Of a stretch of 64,000 bases of DNA, positions 31,427 through 41,731 are shown in pieces. The first letter of the stretch is position 1, and every line of letters starts with the position of its first letter. This DNA comes from Prolixibacteraceae bacterium (GTDB lineage Bacteria > Bacteroidota > Bacteroidia > Bacteroidales > Prolixibacteraceae). The position numbers and the translations under genes were made by a program. Location of the stretch: NCBI GenBank assembly GCA_019459485.1, contig JAIBEZ010000035.1:1-64000 (forward strand), given 5' to 3'. The notes below the pieces were generated by a model that saw only the letters and a program-made list of their open reading frames with translations, did no database searches and was not told where the DNA came from.

Positions 31427-31708
31427 ATGAAATACTATCTACTATTTGGACTGTTGACTGTTTACTTCATTTGGACATTGAGGTATGCAATAAAATTCAA
31501 TAGGACTGATGCGTTTTTTAACAAACGACAAAAACTTATTCATAATGTTTTAATTTGGTTATTTCCGTTCATTTGGATAATGATTCTTGAGACGATATCA
31601 AAACCGACACCTGGGACAGCGAATAATAAAAAAGCAAAAGACAAGGGAAACTTTTATGAAAGTGAAATTGGAATTTGGGGCGACGGACCAGCATCAAATG
31701 CAGGTTAA
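31427..31708 (+). CDS. Small membrane protein, unknown
   Basis: Two TM helices in 93 aa. Confidence 0.45.
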   Translation: MKYYLLFGLLTVYFIWTLRYAIKFNRTDAFFNKRQKLIHNVLIWLFPFIWIMILETISKPTPGTANNKKAKDKGNFYESEIGIWGDGPASNAG

Positions 31709-31730
31709 GTTGGAGTTCGTTGAAACAAAA

Positions 31731-31759
31731 AAGGGAAACAGTCTGATTGTTTCCCTTTT
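31731..31759. terminator. Bidirectional intrinsic terminator
   Basis: AAGGGAAACA-gtctgat-TGTTTCCCTTTT between convergent genes. Confidence 0.85.
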
Positions 31760-31778
31760 CAATTGTGCCGCTGAAGTT

Positions 31779-32966
31779 TTATCCCAACAGTTTGTCTGCC
31801 ATCGCATTTGCCAATTCAATACATTGAGCGAATTTTTCCTGTTTCAGCGCGCCTTTTTCCTCAACGGGCTGATAAACCAGTTCCCATTTGATGTTTTCAG
31901 CAAATTTCTGAAGATTTTTTACGCCGCCGCCATTCCAGCCAAACGAACCGAAAATTCCGAGCAGGTGGTTTTTAATCCCCATGTGCTCAATTTTGGTTAC
32001 CAAACTTTCTACTGAAGGAAATAATTCGTTGTTGTACGCAGCACTTCCGATAATGAATGCCTTGTATTTAAAAATGTCGCTGATGATGTAGGAAGGATGG
32101 GTTTTTGAAGCATCGTAAACCCGAATGTTTTTTATACCGCGAACGGCAAGCTGTCTGGCAATCACATCGGCCATTTTAGCTGTGTTTCCGTACATCGAAC
32201 CGTAAACAATTACAGCGCCGGTTTCGGTAGTGTAGGTACTCCATTGCTGGTAACGATCCAGAATATAGGAGAGGTTGCTTCGCCAAACAGGTCCGTGCGT
32301 TGCTGCCAGCATTTTTACATCTATACTTTCGATTTTCTTCAATGCCCGTTGGGTATGCGGACAATACTTCCCAACAATGTTGGTATAATACCGCATCAAT
32401 TCTTCTTCATACATCAAGAGGTTAAGTTCATCGTCGAAAATTCCGCCGTCAAGTGTGCCGAAACTCCCAAAAGCATCACCTGTAAAAAGGATTTTGCTGG
32501 TCATTTCGTAACTCACCATGGTTTCCGGCCAGTGAACCATCGGAATGGTGGCAAATCTCAACTGGTGCTTTCCAAGTGGCAATTCCGAATCATCATACAC
32601 TTCAAGCGTGTTTACTGTTACCATATAATAATTGGCAACCATGTCGAACGTTTTTTTATTGCCAACAAGCGTAATGTTCGGATATTTGGCCACCACTGCT
32701 TTCAATGCTCCTGAATGATCTGGTTCCATGTGGTTGATCACCAGATAATCGACCGGTCGTCCGTCGGTAAGAACTTCGATTTGTTCGAGGTAATCTTCGA
32801 CAAAAGAATGCTCAACCGTGTCGATCAGCGCAATTTTTTCATCAACTATTAAGTATGAATTATAGGATACTCCGTTTGGAATGGGCCATAAATTTTCGAA
32901 CAGATGCGTTCTTCTGTCGTTGAACCCGAGGTAATAAATATCTTCAGCTAAATTTACCTGATGCAT
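31779..32966 (-). CDS. FprA-family flavodiiron protein
   Basis: HMEPDHSGALKAV metallo-beta-lactamase-like diiron motif; flavodoxin VIVYGSMYGNTAKMADVI. Confidence 0.93.
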   Translation of the reverse strand: MHQVNLAEDIYYLGFNDRRTHLFENLWPIPNGVSYNSYLIVDEKIALIDTVEHSFVEDYLEQIEVLTDGRPVDYLVINHMEPDHSGALKAVVAKYPNITLVGNKKTFDMVANYYMVTVNTLEVYDDSELPLGKHQLRFATIPMVHWPETMVSYEMTSKILFTGDAFGSFGTLDGGIFDDELNLLMYEEELMRYYTNIVGKYCPHTQRALKKIESIDVKMLAATHGPVWRSNLSYILDRYQQWSTYTTETGAVIVYGSMYGNTAKMADVIARQLAVRGIKNIRVYDASKTHPSYIISDIFKYKAFIIGSAAYNNELFPSVESLVTKIEHMGIKNHLLGIFGSFGWNGGGVKNLQKFAENIKWELVYQPVEEKGALKQEKFAQCIELANAMADKLLG

Positions 32967-33102
32967 ATAGAAATGTTTTGATATCGTGTTTAATAGGCTA
33001 CGAAAATAAGCAAATTAAGGCAAACCATGCAGCGCTTCATTTCTTTCATTCTGAATTTAAGATAAAGGTCATAAAAACAGGATATGACATTTTAAGCGGG
33101 AT

Positions 33103-33133
33103 TTTGCGTTTCCCTTTTCCCTTTGTACTTTTG
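33103..33133 (+). promoter_or_regulatory. mltG promoter, full Bacteroidota consensus
   Basis: TTTG (33103-33106)-N19-TACTTTTG (33126-33133). Confidence 0.75.
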
Positions 33134-33191
33134 CCCCGAATTCAGGTACTTCAATTGAAATAACTATTTTTATCGAAAAAACCGGATTAAT

Positions 33192-34253
33192 ATGGATTTA
33201 ATCAATAAATGCAGGATTATGTTGTTTCCCAGATTGAATAAATGGTTCGTTATTGTTTTTATTATTGCAATTGCAGGAGGCGGATTTCGCGGGTTTCAGT
33301 TGTATCGTTACATTTTTCATGCGAATATCCAAACACCCGGGAGTATCATCATTCCAATTGATGCAACTTATGAGCAGGTTATAGATAGCTTGAAAAAGCA
33401 CAGGATTATTGCCAATTACAAGGCTTTTAACTGGGTGGCCAAGCAGAAAAAGTATGCAGCATCAATTAAGCCGGGTAAATATTTACTCGATAAAGGTTTG
33501 AATACAAATGAGATTTTGAATATGCTGAAATCAGGAAACCAGATACCGGTGCAGGTCACTTTTAATAACCTTCGGTTCCTGGAGGAGTTGGCAGGTGCGG
33601 TTTCTAAATACATCGAACCCGATTCGGCTGAGTTGATTGGGAAGTTTAACGATCCGGCCATTCATGAGAAATACGGATTCAATAAAAATACTTTTCATTG
33701 CATGTTTATCCCCAATACTTACGAGTTTTACTGGACTGCCACAGCCGATCAGTTTATGGAGCGGATGTCGATGGAATACAAACGCTTTTGGACAGAGGAA
33801 AGGATCCAGAAAGCCAACGATATGGGATTAACACGTGAGGAAGTTATGACCATTGCATCAATTGTTCAGGAAGAAACCAACAGAAGAGACGAAAAACCAA
33901 TTGTTGCAGGCCTGTACCTGAACCGTATCAAACGTGGAATTCCTTTGCAGGCTGATCCAACGGTTAAATTTGCATTGGGTAACTTCCGTATTAAACGTGT
34001 TCTGCATAGTCATCTTGAGGTTGATTCGCCCTACAACACATATAGAAATCCAGGTTTACCACCGGGACCTATCAATTTTCCTGAATCGGGGAGTATTGAT
34101 GCAGTGCTAAATGCGGCAGAGACACCCTACATTTATATGTGTGCACGCGAAGATTTTTCGGGGTATCATAATTTCTCGAAAACACTGGCAGGTCACAACG
34201 AAAATGCGCGGAAATACAAGGCAGCGCTCGATTCGTTAAAGATTTTTGAATAG
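33192..34253 (+). CDS. mltG: Endolytic transglycosylase MltG (YceG-like)
   Basis: ASIVQEETNRRDEKPIVAGLYLNRIKRGIPLQADPTVKFALG; SPYNTYRNPGLPPGPI. Confidence 0.95.
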   Translation: MDLINKCRIMLFPRLNKWFVIVFIIAIAGGGFRGFQLYRYIFHANIQTPGSIIIPIDATYEQVIDSLKKHRIIANYKAFNWVAKQKKYAASIKPGKYLLDKGLNTNEILNMLKSGNQIPVQVTFNNLRFLEELAGAVSKYIEPDSAELIGKFNDPAIHEKYGFNKNTFHCMFIPNTYEFYWTATADQFMERMSMEYKRFWTEERIQKANDMGLTREEVMTIASIVQEETNRRDEKPIVAGLYLNRIKRGIPLQADPTVKFALGNFRIKRVLHSHLEVDSPYNTYRNPGLPPGPINFPESGSIDAVLNAAETPYIYMCAREDFSGYHNFSKTLAGHNENARKYKAALDSLKIFE

Positions 34254-34264
34254 TACAGACATAA

Positions 34265-34314
34265 AAAAAGCTACCGGAAAGCAGATTGTTATATCTGTCT
34301 TCCGGTAGCTTTTT
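34265..34314. terminator. Bidirectional intrinsic terminator
   Basis: AAAAAGCTACCGGAA ... TTCCGGTAGCTTTTT. Confidence 0.9.
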
Positions 34315-34333
34315 ATGTATTTCAGGGAAACCT

Positions 34334-35488
34334 CTATTCAAAAATATCTCTCACTTTTTCGAAGAAATTACGGTCCTGCTGATCCGGACCATCAATAAAG
34401 TTGGTCGAAGTTTGAAGTTTTTCGAGTAATTTGCGTTCTTCTGAATTTACCTTTTTCGGTATCCAAACATGAACGCGAACCAGCAAATCGCCTTTTCCGT
34501 AGCCATTTACATCGGGTAAGCCTTTTCCACGCAAGCGAAGTATTTTCTCGGGTTGCGTACCTGCTTCAATTTTAACTTTCACCTTGCTGTCAACAGTTGG
34601 AATCTCTTTGGTTGCTCCCAAAGTAATTTCAGGGAAAGTCACATAAAGGTCATAAATCAGGTTGTTTCCGTCCCTGAGCAGATCAGGATGTTCGTCTTCA
34701 TGAATTACAACAAAAAGATCGCCGTTTACGCCGCTACGCCGTCCGGCATTTCCTTTTCCTGAAACATTTAGCTGCATGCCTTCGCCAACGCCTGCCGGAA
34801 TTCTTATTGAAATGACTTCCTCATCGCGAACAACTCCTTCGCCCTGACAATGCACACATTTATTGGTGATGATTTGTCCTTCGCCATTGCAGGTTGGACA
34901 AGCTGAAGTGGTTTGCATTTGCCCAAGCAGTGTATTCTGAATACGGGTTACATGTCCGCTACCTTTACAGGTTGAACAATTTGAATACGAAGATCCGCCC
35001 TGTGCTCCGGTTCCGCTGCAATGCGTACATGGCACATATTTTTTTACCTTGATTTTTTTCTCAACGCCATTTAAAACCTCGCCTAAATTCAGTGTGACTT
35101 TTACCCGAAGATCAGAGCCGCGATGCTGGCGCGGGCCACGACTGCGCGAACCGCCTCCGAAACCGCTAAATCCGCCTCCGAATCCACCACCGCCAAAAAC
35201 ATCGCCAAACATCGAGAAAATATCGTCCATCGACATGTCGTGTCCGCCAAATCCCTGATTGTTGCCAACTCCTTTGTGTCCGTACTGATCGTACCGCTGA
35301 CGTTTTTCCGGATTGCTTAATATCTCGTAAGCTTCGGCAGCTTCTTTGAATTTCTCTTCGGCTTCTTTATTTCCCGGGTTTTTGTCAGGATGAAACTGAA
35401 TGGCTTTTTGTCGGTATGCCTTCTTTATTTCGTCAGCTGTTGCTGTTTTACTGACACCCAGAATTTCGTAAAAATCGCGTTTTGTCAT
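34334..35488 (-). CDS. dnaJ: Chaperone DnaJ
   Basis: J-domain with HPD; G/F region; four CxxCxGxG zinc motifs. Confidence 0.97.
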   Translation of the reverse strand: MTKRDFYEILGVSKTATADEIKKAYRQKAIQFHPDKNPGNKEAEEKFKEAAEAYEILSNPEKRQRYDQYGHKGVGNNQGFGGHDMSMDDIFSMFGDVFGGGGFGGGFSGFGGGSRSRGPRQHRGSDLRVKVTLNLGEVLNGVEKKIKVKKYVPCTHCSGTGAQGGSSYSNCSTCKGSGHVTRIQNTLLGQMQTTSACPTCNGEGQIITNKCVHCQGEGVVRDEEVISIRIPAGVGEGMQLNVSGKGNAGRRSGVNGDLFVVIHEDEHPDLLRDGNNLIYDLYVTFPEITLGATKEIPTVDSKVKVKIEAGTQPEKILRLRGKGLPDVNGYGKGDLLVRVHVWIPKKVNSEERKLLEKLQTSTNFIDGPDQQDRNFFEKVRDIFE

Positions 35489-35509
35489 TTTAAATCAAAT
35501 ATATCAGGC

Positions 35510-36097
35510 TTATTCGCCAATAACTACTTTAGAGAAACGTATCACTTTGTCGTTCAGGAAATAACCTTTTTGAATCACATCCACAATCTTCCCTTTTAAT
35601 TCTTCCGTCGGTGCGGGTATTTTTGTGATCGCTTCGTGCAAATCAGTATCGAAATTCTGCTCTTTTGCCTCAATTTCTTTTACTCCGTTTTGTTTCAGAA
35701 ATTCCTGGAATTTATTGTATATAAGTTGTACACCTTCTTTGATGTGACTGTTTTTTTCTTCCAGATTTACTGTCTGTATAGCACGGTCGAAATCGTCAAT
35801 AACAGGCAATATGCTGATTAAGAGACTTTCGCTGGCTGTTTTCAATAATTCCATGCGCTCTTTTAATGTGCGTTTCCGGTAATTATCAAACTCTGCCTGT
35901 AAGCGGATGTGCCTGTCTTTCAACTCAAGTAATTCCAATTCGGTTTTTTCGAGTTGTTCTTCAGCCTTGGAATGTTTGTGTGCTTTCTCTTTTTTTGTTT
36001 CTTTTTTTTCTTCTTGTGCCGGTTCTTCCTGCTGTTCAATTAAATCCTGCGTTTCGTTTTCAAGTTCTGCGTTAACTTTGTCTTTATCTTCTGTCAT
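35510..36097 (-). CDS. grpE: Nucleotide exchange factor GrpE
   Basis: RLQAEFDNYRKRTLKE; adjacent to dnaJ. Confidence 0.94.
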   Translation of the reverse strand: MTEDKDKVNAELENETQDLIEQQEEPAQEEKKETKKEKAHKHSKAEEQLEKTELELLELKDRHIRLQAEFDNYRKRTLKERMELLKTASESLLISILPVIDDFDRAIQTVNLEEKNSHIKEGVQLIYNKFQEFLKQNGVKEIEAKEQNFDTDLHEAITKIPAPTEELKGKIVDVIQKGYFLNDKVIRFSKVVIGE

Positions 36098-36212
36098 TGT
36101 AACTGAATTTTAAAATTTAGTTTTTCGAATTGCAAATATACTGCCATTGGGTTACAATTGCCAATTTGGCATCTTAAATAATTGATAACTGACAACCTTG
36201 AAGGTACAAAGT

Positions 36213-36250
36213 AAAAAAGGGCAGTCCGAATAATACGGATTGCCCTTTTT
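36213..36250. terminator. Intrinsic terminator
   Basis: AAAAAGGGCAgTCCGaataataCGGAtTGCCCTTTTT. Confidence 0.85.
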
Positions 36251-36271
36251 ACTATTACAGGAATGATGTTT

Positions 36272-36823
36272 CTATTTCAGTAAAGCTGCAATTGCTTGAG
36301 CGAGTGCCGGGCCACGTAAGTTTTTACCAACGATGATGCCGTCGCCGTCAATCAAAAAACTGGCTGGAATTCCGCGAACACCGTAAACTGCGGCATATTT
36401 TGAGTTCCATCCCTGAAGATCGCTTACATGGTTTTCCCAAATGAGCTTATCGGCATTGATGGCAGTTTGCCATGCCGATTTATCTTTGTCGAGCGAAACG
36501 CTGTAAACAGTGAATCCTTTGCCATTCTTGAAGTTCGAGTCTTTGAATTTTTCGTAGGTCGCTACCACGTTGGGGTTTTCATGCCGGCAAGGACCACACC
36601 ATGCTGCCCAAAAATCTATCAGTACCAATTTGCCTTTTAATGATGACAATTTTATTTCCTTTCCATCAGGATTTTTTTCGCTGATCTCAGGCGCTTTGTT
36701 CCCAATGTTCAATCCGATGGTTGCCTCTTTTGTTTGGGTTGATCCGTTGCCCGGACTGGCTGCGTTTGTGATGGTTGCCAGAGTGAAAATCATGGCAAAA
36801 ACAAGTGTTAATTTCATTTTCAT
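36272..36823 (-). CDS. TlpA-like thiol-disulfide oxidoreductase
   Basis: IDFWAAWCGPCRHENPNVV. Confidence 0.92.
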   Translation of the reverse strand: MKMKLTLVFAMIFTLATITNAASPGNGSTQTKEATIGLNIGNKAPEISEKNPDGKEIKLSSLKGKLVLIDFWAAWCGPCRHENPNVVATYEKFKDSNFKNGKGFTVYSVSLDKDKSAWQTAINADKLIWENHVSDLQGWNSKYAAVYGVRGIPASFLIDGDGIIVGKNLRGPALAQAIAALLK

Positions 36824-36987
36824 ATTGTATTTATTTCTAAGTAAATTTTTAATTGTGAATTACAAAAGTAACAAATCAACAATACGGTGGTTAAATCAGA
36901 AGTTTCTGTTTGAAAACTTTAACAAAACCGGAAATATTATCATTATCATATTTCATTTCTGAACAGACAAAAACTTCCTGATTTAAA

Positions 36988-38295
36988 TTATTCGGTTCGG
37001 GTAATTCTTGCACCAATGGCATTTAAGCGGTCGTCAATATTTTCATAACCACGATCGATTTGCTCAATGTTGGAGATTTTACTGGTTCCCTGAGCCGATA
37101 AAGCGGCAATCAGCAAAGCAACTCCCGCCCTGATATCCGGCGAAGTCATGTTGGTGGCCCTGAGCATATATTTGTGGTCGAGGCCTATTACTGTTGCACG
37201 GTGCGGATCACAGAGAATAATCTGGGCTCCCATGTCAATCAGTTTATCGACAAAAAATAATCGGCTTTCGAACATTTTCTGGTGGATAAGTACGCTTCCC
37301 TTGGCCTGCGTGGCAATCACAAGGAAAATACTGAGCAAATCAGGAGTCAGCCCTGGCCATGGCGCATCGGCAATGTTCATGATCGAACCATCGATAAATG
37401 TTTCAATCTCGTAATGTTCCTGAGCGGGAATGTATAAATCGTCGTCGCGCTCTTCCACGTAAATTCCCATCCGTTTAAATTGTTCAGGAATGATGCCCAA
37501 ATGCTGAATTCCTGCATTTCTGATGGTAATTTCAGAATTGGTCATTGCGGCAAGACCGATGAAACTGCCCACTTCAATCATGTCGGGAAGTATCTGGTGC
37601 GAGCATCCGGTTAAAGAACCAACTCCTTTTATTGTGAGCAGGTTTGAGCCGGTTCCTTCAATATTGGCGCCCATAGAAACGAGCATTTTGCAAAGTTGCT
37701 GAATGTATGGTTCGCAGGCGGCGTTATAAATGGTGGTGGTTCCTTCTGCCATCGAAGCTGCCATCACAATGTTGGCGGTTCCGGTAACCGAAGCTTCGTC
37801 GAGCAGCATGTAACTGCCTTTCAGTTTGGTTGCCTGAACACTGTAGAAATGCTGATCGGGATTGTAGGTGAATGTTGCGCCAAGTTTCTGAAGTCCGGTG
37901 AAATGAGTATCCAGCCGTCGTCTGCCGATTTTGTCGCCGCCCGGTTGTGGAATGTAACCAATTCCGAAACGTGTCAAAAGTGGTCCCAGAATCATGATCG
38001 AGCCACGGAGACTTGCGGCTTTGCGGGCAAAAAGTTCGGTTTTCAGGTAATCAAGTTTTATCTGATCTGCCTGAAATGTGTAATTTCCTTTGCTTACGCG
38101 TTCCGTTTTTACTCCCAGCTCGGTGAGGATTTCTATCAGCCTGATGACATCCTGTATTTCAGGAATATTTGAAATTTGAACTTTGGAGGACGTTAACAGG
38201 ACTGCACAAATTACCTGAAGCGCTTCGTTTTTTGCCCCCTGTGGGAACAAATCGCCGCTTAACTGTTTGCCACCTTCGATTTTAAAAGTTGCCAT
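36988..38295 (-). CDS. murA: UDP-N-acetylglucosamine 1-carboxyvinyltransferase
   Basis: FKIEGGKQLSGDLFPQGAKNEALQ; ARKAASLRGSIMILGPLL; GYENIDDRLNAIGA. Confidence 0.95.
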   Translation of the reverse strand: MATFKIEGGKQLSGDLFPQGAKNEALQVICAVLLTSSKVQISNIPEIQDVIRLIEILTELGVKTERVSKGNYTFQADQIKLDYLKTELFARKAASLRGSIMILGPLLTRFGIGYIPQPGGDKIGRRRLDTHFTGLQKLGATFTYNPDQHFYSVQATKLKGSYMLLDEASVTGTANIVMAASMAEGTTTIYNAACEPYIQQLCKMLVSMGANIEGTGSNLLTIKGVGSLTGCSHQILPDMIEVGSFIGLAAMTNSEITIRNAGIQHLGIIPEQFKRMGIYVEERDDDLYIPAQEHYEIETFIDGSIMNIADAPWPGLTPDLLSIFLVIATQAKGSVLIHQKMFESRLFFVDKLIDMGAQIILCDPHRATVIGLDHKYMLRATNMTSPDIRAGVALLIAALSAQGTSKISNIEQIDRGYENIDDRLNAIGARITRTE

Positions 38296-38303
38296 TAAAA
38301 AAA

Positions 38304-38391
38304 GTCTCAGTATTCAGTCTCAGTATTCAGTCTCAGTGTTCAGTCTCAGTATTCAGTTGGCTTACTCCATGCTCCGTGCTCCATGCCCTAC
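38304..38391. repeat. 6+7-nt alternating array and adjacent 7-nt array
   Basis: (AGTCTCAGTRTTC)x4 then ACTCCAT GCTCCGT GCTCCAT GCCCTAC. Confidence 0.85.
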
Positions 38392-39023
38392 CGTTGCTGT
38401 TTGCTTCGGTCATCAGGTTTCTGAAATTTTCGTCTCTGAAGATTTTCCGGCACAGGGCTTTTTTTCTTGCTCCTGAATAAGATATCTTTGGTTTCGGCGA
38501 GTTGCATGTCGGAACATTGAATTTTACCTTTGGTCATTTCTTCAATATCCATTAATATTTTGTCGTCGGTTACCGAATCCTTGTTCCACATGATATAACT
38601 TTTTTTCATGTGGTTGGCAATCAATTTGATTAAGAGTTCACGGTCTTTCTCATCTTCATAAACAGCAGCCTTTTCAAGCAGTATTTCGATGGTTTTTCCG
38701 TAATGACGGTATTTAATCTTATTATTACTATACGGAATTCTTTCCGGAGGACTATTGAAAAATTCGGGTGCCGGCGGGGTATAAGGATAGTCGATGTCCA
38801 ATGTAAAATTAGACATGATTGCCAGATGGTCCCAAAGCTTGTGTTTAAAATCGTTGATGTCCCGAAGGTACGGATACATTGTTCCCATTATGTCTATAAT
38901 GGTTCTTGCTGCCCTGTTTCTCTCATCTCGGTCTTCAATGGTCATGATGTGGTTGACCATGTTTTGTAAGTTTCTGCCATACTCAGGCAAGGGCAACTTA
39001 CTGCGATCAGAATTGTAATCCAT
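38388..39023 (-). CDS. DUF4290-family protein
   Basis: MDYNSDRSKLPLPEYGRNLQNMVNHIMTIEDRDERNRAARTIIDIMG. Confidence 0.88.
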   Translation of the reverse strand: MDYNSDRSKLPLPEYGRNLQNMVNHIMTIEDRDERNRAARTIIDIMGTMYPYLRDINDFKHKLWDHLAIMSNFTLDIDYPYTPPAPEFFNSPPERIPYSNNKIKYRHYGKTIEILLEKAAVYEDEKDRELLIKLIANHMKKSYIMWNKDSVTDDKILMDIEEMTKGKIQCSDMQLAETKDILFRSKKKSPVPENLQRRKFQKPDDRSKQQR

Positions 39024-39185
39024 GTAAATAAATAAAGTTTTTCTTAAAAATCAGGCTGTTATCTCAAATGGGTAATTGGTACAGATAATCAGGATGAAGA
39101 TGAATCTTGTGCAAATAAAAGCAAAAAAGTTTTGATGACAAAAAAAAGGATCAAAAACTGTTTGAGTTGATTTCACTCTGCAAAA

Positions 39186-41582
39186 CTAACTAATTATCCG
39201 CAATTTAGCGAATTTTAATAAAAGTTGTTTTTTTCCGGCGTTCTGAAAAAACACTGTCGCCTTCATATCCGGCATATTTCCTTCCATTTGCAACACTTTT
39301 CCCCGCCCGAAACGTTGATGTTCAACCAACATTCCCGCCTGAATTTCCTCCGGATTGCTGAAGTCGAACGCATCGGTTTCCTTTTTTGCTTCACGCAATT
39401 TGTTCAACTTTTGGAACATATCAGGCTGATTGGGCGAAATGGTTTTAAATCCCGGAATCTGGGCATTTTGCGGACGTGGTTTGGGCGCTGAAAATGGCAA
39501 ATTAGAACTGTCGGAATAGAAATTCGGGTCTTTCTCAACCGGCATATCCAGGTACTGCGGATCAATTTCGTCGATAAACCGGCTTTTATTGCAGAACTCA
39601 GGTTTCCCCCATTTGTAGCGCTGACGGGCAAAGCTGATATAGGCGTGCTGCTCGGCGCGGGTAAGGGCAACATAAAACAAACGCCGTTCCTCTTCGAAAT
39701 CCTCCAGCGTTTTTTGCCCCATTTGGCTCGATGGGAAAAGGTTTTCTTCCACACCAACAATAAATACATTTTTAAATTCGAGCCCTTTGGCCGAGTGGAT
39801 GGTCATCATCGTTACACGGTCGTTGTCTTATTGCTTTTAGGAATCCTGATCGGTCAGCAAAGCAACATCTTCCATGTAATTGTTTAGCTGCATGGGTGTT
39901 CCTTCTTCTTTTGCTGAAATTGAAAACTCCTGAATACCGTTCAGCAGTTCCTGAATATTTTCGTACCGGCTGACACCTTCCGGAGTTTGATCCTGGTACA
40001 GATCTTTCATGATTTCGGTTCCGGTGGCAATTTCGGTGGCCAGCTCGAAAGCGCTGAGCAGTTCCAGTTTTTCCCTGAAAACTTCGATGAGCCGCGTAAA
40101 TTCATGAATTTTTGCTGCAGTTCCTTTGTTGAATTCACCTAAAAGCAATGGTATGTTGGTGGCGAATTCCCAGATGCAAATGTTGTTTTCGGAGGCAAAT
40201 TGTTCAAGTTTGGTAAGGCTGGTCTGCCCGATTCCGCGCGCCGGATAGTTGATGACCCGCTTAAATGCTTCGTTGTCTTTCGGGTTAATTACCATTCTGA
40301 AATAGGCGAGCAAATCCTTAATTTCTTTTCGCTGGTAAAAGGAGAGGCCACCATATATCCGGTAAGGAATATTCCGTTTCCGGAGCGCTTCCTCAAAAAT
40401 ACGCGACTGGGCGTTGGTGCGGTACAAAATGGCGTAATCCGAAAACATAAAATGCTCGCGCATCCGGGTGTCAATAATTTCGTTCGAAACCAGGTAGCCT
40501 TCTTCGTTGTCGGTAATGGCGCTCATTACTTTTATCAACGTACCAACTTCTTTTTCGGAAAATACATTTTTCCTGATTTGCCTTTTGTTTTTGGCAATGA
40601 TGCTGTTTGCTGCGTCCACAATGGTTTGCGTTGACCGGTAATTCTGTTCGAGCTTAAAAACTTTGTGATCGGGATAATCTTTCTGAAAATTCAGGATATT
40701 TTCGATGCGTGCCCCGCGAAACGAATAAATACTCTGGGCATCGTCGCCAACCACGCAAATGTTGTTGTGTTTGGCGGCCAGTTTTTTAATGATCATGTAT
40801 TGGGAATGGTTCGTATCCTGGTACTCGTCAACCAGAATATAACTGAAAATTCGTTGGTATTTGTCCAGAATTTCGGGATGGTTCCTGAACAGCACATTCG
40901 TTTTCATCAGCAAATCATCAAAATCCATGGCTCCGGCCAGAAAGCACCGTTTGGTGTATTCCTTATAAATTGTGGTGATGTAGGGCATTTTTATGCTTTG
41001 GTCGTATTCTACAGTTTCGGGCAATGTGGCGTACATTTCAGAAGAAACAAGGTTGTTTTTTGCTGCAGAAATACGACCTGCAACCACATTGGTTTTATAG
41101 GTTTTGTCGTCGAGTTTTAAATCTTTGATGATACTCTTTATCAGACTTTTCGAGTCAGAAGAATCGTAAATTGTAAAATTTGACGGGTATCCCAAAGTTT
41201 CGGATTCGGTTCTTAAAATACGCGCAAAAATGGCGTGGAACGTTCCCATCCAGAGGTAACGTGCAGTATTCGGGCCAACCATTTCCGAGATACGGCTTTT
41301 CATTTCTTTGGCGGCCTTGTTGGTAAAAGTAAGCGCCAAAACCGATCCGGGCTTTACCCCATTCTTTAATAAATGTGTAATCCGGTATGTTAAAACCCTT
41401 GTCTTTCCCGATCCTGCTCCTGCAATGATCAGTGATGCGCCGTTGATGTTTTCAACCGCAAGCCGCTGAGGCTCATTCAATCCTTCTAAATAATTCTGCA
41501 CTTTTTCCTGTTCTAAAATGGAGTTCAAAAGTAAAACTGTTTTCTGGTTTATAAGGGCGGCAAGGTAAGTAGTTTTCAACAA
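39186..41582 (-). pseudogene. UvrD/PcrA-like superfamily-1 helicase with two in-frame TAA codons (39837-39839 and 39828-39830); N part 39837-41582, C part 39186-39809
   Basis: N part: GASLIIAGAGSGKTRVLTYRI, DEYQDTNHSQY, GDDAQSIYSFRGA. C part, same frame: DNDRVTMMTIHSAKGLEFKNVFIVGVEENLFP, RRLFYVALTRAEQ. May be a true pseudogene, a split gene or a sequence error. Confidence 0.75.
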
Positions 41583-41731
41583 TAATTGTTTAGCGGAACT
41601 ATCCTTTGCTTCTTTCGGACAGTTGATAACTGATTAACTGAAATTATCAATTTGGAAATTTTGTCGTACACGCACAAAAGATAAATCAATTTTTAGCGTT
41701 AATATTGTGAATTCTTAAAAGAAAAAGTAGA

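Noticed and set aside
39828-39839. Programmed stop-codon reassignment or readthrough
   Set aside because: TAA terminates most genes in the window, so no reassignment; two stops in four codons makes simple readthrough unlikely. Left as a question for read-level verification.
39186-41582. Simple frameshift splitting the helicase
   Set aside because: Upstream and downstream parts are in the same frame (39839 and 39809 differ by 30 nt); the break is two in-frame stops, not a single net frameshift.
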